From: an uncultured Acetobacteraceae bacterium
Lineage (GTDB): Bacteria > Pseudomonadota > Alphaproteobacteria > Acetobacterales > Acetobacteraceae
Direction: 5' to 3'
DNA: 34,458 nucleotides
NCBI GenBank assembly: GCA_903924985.1
Contig: CAIYDT010000029.1
Coordinates: forward strand, 1-34,458
The position numbers and the translations under genes were made by a program. Positions 7,673-13,886 of this stretch are shown piece by piece. Within the stretch, counting starts at the first letter, position 1; each line of letters begins with the position of its first letter. The notes under the pieces were generated by a model, which did no database searches, was not told the origin of the DNA, and was given only the letters and a program-made list of their open reading frames with translations.

Positions 7673-8637
7673 TGCGGGTCCTGCTGTTCGGCAAAACCCG
7701 CAACGTCGCGCGCCTGGTGGAGGATCCGGCCGAGGACCTGCGCCTCGCCGGGCACGAGGTCAGCGTCTTCCCCTACCGCGCTACCAAGCTGACGAAGACC
7801 CTCGACCCCTGGTTCTTGTCCGAACGGCTCGGCGTCCCCCTGGCGATCCTTCTACAACGCCGTATCGAGGCATTCCGCCCCGACCTGATCGTCGCTTTCG
7901 GCCCCTACCACTGGCTCCCACGCGCGGTCTTCGGGCGCCTCAAACACCGCCCCCCCATGGTCGCCTGGATCGGCGACCTGTTCGGCCCCGACATGGCGGA
8001 TACCGCGGCGTTGTTCGACGTCGTCGCCTACACCGACACCGGGATGCTGGAACTGCACAAACGGTTCGACTTTCAATCCACCGGCACATTCCTCCCTTTG
8101 GCCGCCACACGCGGGGCAACGGCCCGCGCCTCGACGCGCATTGACCGCCTGGCCTTCGTCGCCTCCGCTACCGCCCACCGGCGGGCGCTGCTGGCGCAGG
8201 TCACCGAACCAATTGCTTTATTCGGCCCCGACTGGCCGAAAGCGCCTGAGCTGGCGCACCACATCCGTGACGGCCGCAAGATCGGGGGCAAGGAACTGGC
8301 AACGATCTACGCCGCCCACCTCGGCGCACTAAACATCCGGCATGAGCACAACGTCATCAACGGCCTGAACCAGCGCCACTTCGCCCCCTACATCGTGGGC
8401 ACCCCCGTGGTGGCCGACGCGCAGGGCGACATCGAGCGCTGCTTCGATCCCGGTCACGAGATCTTTATTTACCGGGACGCCGCCGAACTGAGCGCGATTC
8501 AGGCCGAGCTACGGACGAACCCAGGGAAAGCGCGGGAGGTTGGATTGGCAGGGCAACGGCGGGTGCTGGCGCACCACACGTACGCACACCGGATCGAGAC
8601 TATTGCGGCTCTGGCGGGGGTTACGAAACGGCCGTAG
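7672..8637 (+). CDS. CgeB-like glycosyltransferase
   Basis: A 321-residue protein with a GT-B-like layout. The N-terminal Rossmann half starts MRVLLFGKTRNVARL and carries a DLIVAFGPYHWLPRA strand-loop. The C-terminal half resembles the Glyco_trans_1_2/CgeB domain: it includes LGALNIRHEHNVINGLNQRHFAPYIVGTPVV and ends with an EIFIYRDAAEL strand and a HHTYAHRIETI helix. Families of this type transfer sugars to surface polysaccharides, flagellin or lipids. It overlaps the MsbA-like exporter by one base and is therefore co-translated with it, so a lipid-linked acceptor is likely. Donor and acceptor are not predictable. Confidence 0.75.
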   Translation: MRVLLFGKTRNVARLVEDPAEDLRLAGHEVSVFPYRATKLTKTLDPWFLSERLGVPLAILLQRRIEAFRPDLIVAFGPYHWLPRAVFGRLKHRPPMVAWIGDLFGPDMADTAALFDVVAYTDTGMLELHKRFDFQSTGTFLPLAATRGATARASTRIDRLAFVASATAHRRALLAQVTEPIALFGPDWPKAPELAHHIRDGRKIGGKELATIYAAHLGALNIRHEHNVINGLNQRHFAPYIVGTPVVADAQGDIERCFDPGHEIFIYRDAAELSAIQAELRTNPGKAREVGLAGQRRVLAHHTYAHRIETIAALAGVTKRP

Positions 8638-8676
8638 GCCTTGGGGGCTATCCTCGCATCCTGGCCGGGGTGATCT

Positions 8677-8682
8677 TATACT
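8677..8682 (+). promoter_or_regulatory. Possible -10 box upstream of the Gfo/Idh/MocA gene
   Basis: A TATACT hexamer (5 of 6 matches to the sigma-70 -10 consensus) ends 25 bases before the start codon in a 70-base gap. There is no convincing -35 box at 16-18 bases, so this is a weak candidate. Confidence 0.25.
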
Positions 8683-8707
8683 ACCCGCAGGTAACCCCGA
8701 GTCCCCC

Positions 8708-9697
8708 ATGATCCCCTCCAAACTCCGCATCGGCATCGCCGGTGCCGGCCATTTCGGCCGCTACCACGCGCTGAAGGTCGCCGCAGCCGAACGCGCCACC
8801 CTGGTCGGCATCCACGACCGGGATGAGGAACGCGCCAAAACCGTGGGGTGGGAGGCCGGTGCTCCGCACATGGCGTTCGACGATCTACTCGCCCAAATCG
8901 ACGCCCTGATCGTCGCCACCCCCGCCGACACGCACCACGCGGTCGCCGCCGCCGCGCTGCGGGCCGGCAAGCATGTGCTGGTAGAAAAGCCCATCGCCTC
9001 CACGCTAGTGCAGGCGGACGAGCTCGCCGCATTGGCGGCCGAACGCAACCTCGTCTTGCAGGTCGGGCATCTCGAGCGGTTCTCCGCCGCCTACCAGGCC
9101 ATGGCCGCTCGCACCGGCCCGCCTTTATACATCGAGGCCACCCGCATCGCCCCGTTCAAGCCGCGAGGCACCGATGTGTCGGTCATCCTCGACCTGATGA
9201 TCCACGACCTGGACCTGATCCTGACGCTGATCGACAGCCCGATCGATAGCGTCGACGCGGTGGGCGCGGCCGTCGCCAGCGCGCATGAGGACATCGCCAA
9301 CGCCCGCATCCGCTTCGCCAGCGGCGCCGTCGCCACGATTACCGCCAGCCGTATTTCAGCGCGCACCGAGCGCCGGATGCGCATTTTCGCGCAGAATAGC
9401 TACCTGGGGGTGGATTTCGCCGCCCGCAAGTTGACGGTGGTGGGCCGTGGCCCTGGCCAGAAAGTGCCGGGCATCGAGGGCTTCGCCAGCGAGGAAATCG
9501 CCTGGGACGAGCACGACTCCCTGGCCGCCGAGCACCTGGCGTTCGTTGCCTCGGTGCTGGATGGAGCACCGGTGCTGGTGGACGCGGCAGCCGGGCGACG
9601 GGCTTTGGCCGCAGCTCTGGCCGTGGGCGAAGGGATGCACGAGGCTCGGGCCAAAATGGTTGCGTCGGGATTGATCCGGGCGGTGAGTGAGGGTTAG
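8708..9697 (+). CDS. Gfo/Idh/MocA family NAD(P)-dependent oxidoreductase, possibly UDP-sugar 3-dehydrogenase
   Basis: A 329-residue two-domain dehydrogenase. The N-terminal Rossmann domain has the dinucleotide motif IAGAGHFGRYHA at residues 9-20 and the family's VLVEKPIA motif near 98. The C-terminal alpha/beta domain has LDLMIHDLDLIL with the usual histidine. Sequences like QVGHLERF and MIHDLDL resemble the enzyme encoded beside lpx genes in many alphaproteobacteria, which has been linked to making the 3-amino sugar of lipid A (GnnA type). The neighbouring MsbA-like exporter would fit that role, but no GnnB-type aminotransferase lies beside it, so this remains inference. ATG 8708 was chosen over the longer frame from 8540, which overlaps the glycosyltransferase. 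Confidence 0.85.
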   Translation: MIPSKLRIGIAGAGHFGRYHALKVAAAERATLVGIHDRDEERAKTVGWEAGAPHMAFDDLLAQIDALIVATPADTHHAVAAAALRAGKHVLVEKPIASTLVQADELAALAAERNLVLQVGHLERFSAAYQAMAARTGPPLYIEATRIAPFKPRGTDVSVILDLMIHDLDLILTLIDSPIDSVDAVGAAVASAHEDIANARIRFASGAVATITASRISARTERRMRIFAQNSYLGVDFAARKLTVVGRGPGQKVPGIEGFASEEIAWDEHDSLAAEHLAFVASVLDGAPVLVDAAAGRRALAAALAVGEGMHEARAKMVASGLIRAVSEG

Positions 9698-10042
9698 CGC
9701 TGTCAATCACGACAATCGGGTGCACCCCGCGACCGGCGTCGTGTCGAAAAAGGAAATGGAACCACAGATGAAGAGGCTGAACGCGGATATTCCGAGGGGA
9801 TGACGCTTCAGGCGGCCTCCCTCGGAGACAGCGGGGTTCGGTGCGATTGACGCATTGGCGTCTCCTCTCCGTCATTCCCGCGCTTGTTACGGGCCCGCGC
9901 TTGTTACGGGACCGCGCTTGTTACGGACCAGCGCTTGTTACGGGGATGACCTATTTTGAGAATTTCGTGCTCCCGCGAGCCGTTCACTCAACGCACATGG
10001 GGTCAAACCCGGCCTTGATGTCTATTGAATAAACCTGTGCTG
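9698..10042. other. Gene-free interval between converging genes
   Basis: This 345-base stretch separates the Gfo/Idh/MocA gene from pcaG, whose stops face each other. No plausible coding frame or clear intrinsic terminator is visible. Its only notable content is the tandem repeat at 9878-9945. Confidence 0.6.
9878..9945. repeat. Four tandem copies of a 17-bp repeat
   Basis: Four back-to-back 17-base units with core GCGCTTGTTACGG occupy 9878-9894, 9895-9911, 9912-9928 and 9929-9945. They vary only at the edges. The array is preceded by CGTCATTCCCG, which resembles the start of a dispersed chromosomal repeat common in this group. It lies in a convergent intergenic gap and is a probable variable-number locus made by slippage. 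Confidence 0.85.
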
Positions 10043-10621
10043 CTATGCGTCGAAGAACACCGTCTCGTTTTCGCCCTGCATGTGGATGTCGAAGCGGTAG
10101 ACGTTTCCGCCCATGGGCTGGGCGATCAGGGTGTGGCGGCGATCTGCCGGCACCACGTTCAGCACCTTGTCCGTCGCATTCGCGGCCTCATCGGCGAAGT
10201 AAATCCGCGTGAAGGCGTGCAGCAGCATGCCGCGCATGGTCACGATGACGTTCAGATGCGGGGCCTGTTCCGCATCGACCGCGCCGGGCTTGATGGTGTC
10301 GAAGATAAACCGGCTCTGCTTGTCGGTGCCCGTGCCGAAGCGCCCGAACCCTTTGAAGCTGGCATTGCTGCCGCGCGGGTCGGACGGATGCGCGTAGCGG
10401 CCCTGCGCATCGGCCTGCCAGATCTCGATCAAGGCGTCGGGGACCACGGCCCCCGCACCGTCGAACACGCGGCCCTCGACCCGAATGCGCTGGCCCTCGA
10501 CGTCATCCGGCGCCATGTCGCCGCCGGCAATGGAGGAAAAATCGTAGCCGTATTGTTCGGGAGACAGCCCATAGGCGAAGTACGGGCCGACGGTCTGGGA
10601 CGGGGTTTGCCGCAGCGTCAT
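10043..10621 (-). CDS. pcaG: Protocatechuate 3,4-dioxygenase alpha subunit
   Basis: A 192-residue intradiol dioxygenase-fold protein beginning with TPSQTVGPYFAYGL, typical of PcaG. It contains VPDALIEIWQADAQGRYAHP and GFGRFGTG motifs. The alpha subunit forms the (alpha-beta-Fe) assembly with PcaH and contributes to the active-site cavity but lacks the full tyrosine/histidine iron set: the histidine pair present in PcaH is replaced here by APHLNVIV. The complex cleaves protocatechuate between its hydroxyl groups to 3-carboxy-cis,cis-muconate. It starts 3 bases after the pcaH stop and is the last gene of the long minus-strand array. The later beta-ketoadipate genes (pcaB, pcaC, pcaD) are not in the window. 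Confidence 0.95.
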   Translation of the reverse strand: MTLRQTPSQTVGPYFAYGLSPEQYGYDFSSIAGGDMAPDDVEGQRIRVEGRVFDGAGAVVPDALIEIWQADAQGRYAHPSDPRGSNASFKGFGRFGTGTDKQSRFIFDTIKPGAVDAEQAPHLNVIVTMRGMLLHAFTRIYFADEAANATDKVLNVVPADRRHTLIAQPMGGNVYRFDIHMQGENETVFFDA

Positions 10622-10624
10622 GTC

Positions 10625-11326
10625 TCAGGCCTCCATCGGTGTGGCGTTGCGGCCGCGCAGGACGATGTCGAATTTGTAGCCGAGCGCGTAGCCGGACTCG
10701 GTGGCGTCCAGGGAAAATTCGGAGACCAGCAGATGCCGCGTCTCGGCCGGGGTCGCCAAGAAGATGGGATCCAGCGGCAGCAACGGATCCCCCGGAAAAT
10801 ACATCTGCGTCACCAACCGCGTCACGAAGCTCGGCCCCAACAGCGAGAAATGAATGTGCTGCGGCCGCCAGGCATTTTGGTGGTTGCCCCAGGGATAGGC
10901 GCCGGGCTTCACGGTCATGAATCGGTAGGTACCGTTCGCGTCGGTCACGCAGCGACCGCCCCCCTGAAAATTCGGATCCAGCGGCGCATCGTGCTGGTCG
11001 GCCTTGTGCACGTAGCGGCCGCAGGCGTTGGCCTGCCAGATTTCCAGCAGCGTGTTGGGCAGCGGCCTGCCGTCGTCGCCGAAAACCCGACCGGTGATGA
11101 TGATCCGCTCGCCCAAAGGCTCCCCATTGCGGCGGCCGTTGCGGGTGAGGTCGGCGTCGTCGCCGGTCACGCTTTCATGGCCGTAGACCGGGCCGGTGAT
11201 CTCGGACAGGGTTTGCGGCAGGGGAATCAGTGGCTTCGTTGGGCTGCGCAAGGGCGTGGATTTGTAGTCCGGCGCGAGGTAGGGCGGCTGGCTGGACCAG
11301 TCGCGCGCGTTGAAGGTCTCGGTCAT
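10625..11326 (-). CDS. pcaH: Protocatechuate 3,4-dioxygenase beta subunit (iron-binding)
   Basis: A 233-residue catalytic subunit with all four non-haem Fe(III) ligands: Tyr105 in CGRYVHK, Tyr144 in GAYPWGNHQNAWRP, and His157 and His159 in RPQHIHFS. The N-terminal helix region (PPYLAPDYKSTPLRSPTKPL) and the LSEITGPVYG motif are those of genuine PcaH, so I prefer protocatechuate over catechol or hydroxyquinol as substrate. It starts 2 bases after the propeller-protein gene and ends 3 bases before pcaG, so the three are co-translated. Unusually, it is not linked to other pca genes but to a CoA-thioester side-chain module and a TonB/ABC uptake system. Confidence 0.96.
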   Translation of the reverse strand: MTETFNARDWSSQPPYLAPDYKSTPLRSPTKPLIPLPQTLSEITGPVYGHESVTGDDADLTRNGRRNGEPLGERIIITGRVFGDDGRPLPNTLLEIWQANACGRYVHKADQHDAPLDPNFQGGGRCVTDANGTYRFMTVKPGAYPWGNHQNAWRPQHIHFSLLGPSFVTRLVTQMYFPGDPLLPLDPIFLATPAETRHLLVSEFSLDATESGYALGYKFDIVLRGRNATPMEA

Positions 11327-11328
11327 GG

Positions 11329-12288
11329 TCAGGGCTCCGTAGCCAGTTCGGCGATGGCGATGCCGCTTTCGCCGGCGACCGCGTACAGCAAATAGACGCG
11401 GCCGTCGTCCTCAAAAATCGCGGGGTCCCGCAACTGGTTGACCTGCCCGTACGCCGTGCTGCGCACCGATGGGACCATGGGGGCGTTAGCGCCTTCCCAC
11501 TTGCGTTCCGGGCGGAGGACTGTGACGGGCGGGCCGTCCCGCCAAGCCTGCCAGTCACCGGAGAGGTCGACGACGCTGACCAGGATGGATTCGGGTACGT
11601 CGCCGACCTGAGTCCAGAAGACGTAAAGTGTGTCGCCGCATTTCAGCAGCGCCGCATGGCGCATGTGGGGATTGAACAGCACCGGACCTGGTTCAAAGCC
11701 ACGATACAGCTGCCCCGGCATCGCGATTCCAAAAATCTCACCGCGATGGTGAAACACCCGCAGGTAGGACCGTCCTACCAACACTTTCGGCTGCGCGGTG
11801 AAGTTGATGCCGTCGGGCGACATGGCCACGCGGGTGACCTGCGTCCCGGCGGCCTCCAGCCCGTGGTAGTACATGACGATCTGGCGTGCGGCCGCGTCGA
11901 CATGCACATCCGGAGAGGCGATGTGCGGCGTCGTAAACTCAGATCGCAAATCGTGGGACAGAAGCGCACCGCTCTGCTTCCACCTTGCCTCCAGCACCGC
12001 GAACTGCGCGTCGGTCATCGGCGGCGGTTCGGTGGGGAAGCAGGAGTCTGCCAGATGCAGGCTACCAGGGACGTGGACTGTCCAGGGTCCGGTCAGTTCA
12101 TCGGCGTATGCCAGCCGGATATAGCTGCCTTTGTGGTCGGCGAAGTACAGGTAGTACCGGCCGAGCGGGCTCGCGACCCAGTCGGGCACCCGGATCAGCG
12201 ACGGCCCCTGGATGTTGACCCCGATGCTGGGATGCAGCTTGGGGCCAACGATCGGCCGGTCCAGCAGCCGTCGCGCGACGAAAGTCAC
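11329..12288 (-). CDS. Five-bladed beta-propeller protein, GH43/GH32-like, unknown function
   Basis: A 319-residue cytoplasmic protein without a signal peptide. It shows successive propeller blades like those of the GH43/GH32/GH68 superfamily: GPSLIRVPDW with YYLYFADHKG, HIASPDVHVD with IVMYYHGLEA, a TLYVFWTQVGD blade, and a last blade LRDPAIFEDDGRVYLLYAVAGE that echoes the RDP motif of these enzymes. Candidate acidic residues are present, but I cannot assign a catalytic triad. GTG 12288 overlaps the TGA of the thiolase-like gene (GTGA). The longer frame to 12603 runs through that gene and lacks propeller sequence. Located between the thiolase-fold gene and pcaH, it could hydrolyse a glycoside or lactone made in the pathway. 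Confidence 0.75.
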   Translation of the reverse strand: MTFVARRLLDRPIVGPKLHPSIGVNIQGPSLIRVPDWVASPLGRYYLYFADHKGSYIRLAYADELTGPWTVHVPGSLHLADSCFPTEPPPMTDAQFAVLEARWKQSGALLSHDLRSEFTTPHIASPDVHVDAAARQIVMYYHGLEAAGTQVTRVAMSPDGINFTAQPKVLVGRSYLRVFHHRGEIFGIAMPGQLYRGFEPGPVLFNPHMRHAALLKCGDTLYVFWTQVGDVPESILVSVVDLSGDWQAWRDGPPVTVLRPERKWEGANAPMVPSVRSTAYGQVNQLRDPAIFEDDGRVYLLYAVAGESGIAIAELATEP

Positions 12289-13445
12289 GACGCGTGGCGG
12301 CTGAGGATCATGGTCGAGTGGAAATTCAGGATGCCGCCATTGCCGCTGACCAGAACATAGTCGTTCTTCGGCACCTGCCGCGCACCGCCCTGCCCTCGGG
12401 CCTGTACCACTGCCTCCGACAACGGGGTGAACGCCCACATGTAGTAGCCCGATAACTGCCCGCCGCCGGTGTTGGTCGGCAGGGAGCCTCCCGGCCCAAG
12501 CTTGCCGTCGGCAACGAAGGGGCCACCCTCGCCTTTGGCACAGAAGCCGTAGTCTTCGAGGGTCACCAGCACCGTGTAAGTGTAGCAGTCGTAGAGTTGG
12601 CAACTGCCAATGTCGCCGCGGGTGATCCCTGCCATACGGAACGCCATCTCGCCGGATCGTTTGGCGCCGGTCTCGACGGCGGGGTGGCGGTCGGTGCGCA
12701 GGTTGTCGCCGGGAGAAGCGGTGGCGTAGCCCAGAACGTTGACCGGGGTTTGCTTCAGATCGCGCGCCCGTTCGGCCGACGTCACCACCACCGCCACGGC
12801 GCCGTTCGACACCAGGCAGCAGTCGAACAGACGCAGCGGTTCGGCGATCCAGCGGGAGTTGTGGTGATCCTCCATCGTCATCGGCGCCTTCATCTGCGCC
12901 CAGGGGCTAAGCTGCGCCCATTGCCGCTGGCCGACGGCGATCGTGCCGAGGTGGTCCTCGGTGGTGCCGTAAAGATGCATGTGGCGTTGCGCGGCCATCG
13001 CATAGCCCAGATTGGCGCCGAAATCCCCGTAATGCGCTTTCAGCCCGGCCATGCCGCCCAGCGGAAAGCGGTGCGGACCGGAGTAGGATGCCCCGGCACC
13101 GCGCGTGGGGGTCAGCGGCGCATCGGCGTAGACCAGGACGACGGTTTTCGCGAGGCCCTCGTTAATCGCCATGCAGGCGTACTGCATCATCGCGCCGGCG
13201 GTTGAGCCGTAGCCGTTCATCACGTTGATCAGCGTCAGGTTCTCGAACCCCAGCGTCATCTGGGTGCGCGGGTCCATGTCCTGCGGGATATTGGCGTTGA
13301 TCAGTAAACCATCCACGTCAGATTTGGTCAGGCCGGCGTCGTCCAGCGCCAGCGCGATCGCCTCCGCCGCGAAATCGACGGAGCGGCGGCCGTAGATCTT
13401 GCCCATGGGCGTGACGCCCAGGCCGACAATCGAACCTTTGATCAT
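12285..13445 (-). CDS. Thiolase-fold protein (SCP-x/Ltp2-like), probable non-thiolytic retro-aldolase subunit
   Basis: A 386-residue thiolase-superfamily protein. Canonical thiolases use a nucleophilic Cys in a CxSG motif; here the aligned segment is NGYGSTAGA (77-85), with Tyr79 where Cys is expected. The GHP motif is replaced by GYY (333-335 in NTGGGQLSGYY), and the final CxG cysteine is replaced in VSGNGGILNFHS. It therefore should not do normal thiolysis. In Ltp2, a similarly cysteine-less relative, tyrosines support retro-aldol cleavage of a 3-hydroxyacyl-CoA in complex with a DUF35 protein. A DUF35 gene overlaps this one by 4 bases upstream, so an aldolase that releases acyl-CoA from a side chain is the best guess. 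Several tyrosines near 285-290 could take part. Specific substrate unknown. Confidence 0.85.
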   Translation of the reverse strand: MIKGSIVGLGVTPMGKIYGRRSVDFAAEAIALALDDAGLTKSDVDGLLINANIPQDMDPRTQMTLGFENLTLINVMNGYGSTAGAMMQYACMAINEGLAKTVVLVYADAPLTPTRGAGASYSGPHRFPLGGMAGLKAHYGDFGANLGYAMAAQRHMHLYGTTEDHLGTIAVGQRQWAQLSPWAQMKAPMTMEDHHNSRWIAEPLRLFDCCLVSNGAVAVVVTSAERARDLKQTPVNVLGYATASPGDNLRTDRHPAVETGAKRSGEMAFRMAGITRGDIGSCQLYDCYTYTVLVTLEDYGFCAKGEGGPFVADGKLGPGGSLPTNTGGGQLSGYYMWAFTPLSEAVVQARGQGGARQVPKNDYVLVSGNGGILNFHSTMILSRHAS

Positions 13446-13858
13446 TGGTTTTCTCCGGCGGCGGGGCGGAATTTCGGGACCCGGATATTTTCCCCAATGT
13501 CGTCGAAGCAGGCTTCCAGCTTCATCCCAATGCGCAAATCGCTGTTGGCGACGCCGACGACGTTGGAAATCATCCGCACGCCCTCGGCCAGGTCAATCTG
13601 GGATACGTTGTACGGTACCGCTCCGGCGAAACCGGGGTTCATCACCTGGTGCATGATGGCGAAGGTGTACAGAGTCCCCTTCCCGCTCGCCGCCCGCCAT
13701 TGGAGCTTCGCGGCGAAGCAGTGCGGACAACGCTCCCGCACTGGGAAGCTCCAGCCGTCGCAGGCGGAGCAATGTTGCAGCATCAACCGCCCGTCGCGCG
13801 CGCCGTCGAAGAACGGGGCACTGATTTCGTCGGGAACGGGTATGGGTTTGACGGCCAT
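13442..13858 (-). CDS. DUF35 zinc-ribbon/OB-fold protein, partner of the thiolase-fold protein
   Basis: A 138-residue protein with an N-terminal helix, a four-cysteine zinc ribbon (Cys30, Cys33, Cys44, Cys47) and a C-terminal OB-fold (about residues 55-130, including GTLYTFAIMH and GVRMISNVVG). DUF35 proteins bind thiolase-fold enzymes and shape the acyl-CoA channel, as in archaeal HMG-CoA synthase, BbsA/BbsB and ChsH2/Ltp2. The stop overlaps the start of the thiolase-fold gene by 4 bases, supporting a 1:1 complex. I chose ATG 13858, which has GGGAGA just upstream; the open frame continues to 14026, but those extra residues are low-complexity and antisense to the receptor gene. Confidence 0.92.
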   Translation of the reverse strand: MAVKPIPVPDEISAPFFDGARDGRLMLQHCSACDGWSFPVRERCPHCFAAKLQWRAASGKGTLYTFAIMHQVMNPGFAGAVPYNVSQIDLAEGVRMISNVVGVANSDLRIGMKLEACFDDIGENIRVPKFRPAAGENQ

Positions 13859-13886
13859 CGTGTTTTCTCCCTTTCGGCATACCGTC

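Noticed and set aside
9878..9945. CRISPR-like repeat array
   Set aside because: Units are 17 bases and directly abut each other with no spacers, and no cas genes are near.
12289..12603. Upstream extension of the propeller gene
   Set aside because: Arginine- and glycine-rich shadow of the thiolase-fold gene without any blade motif; GTG 12288 gives a coupled start.
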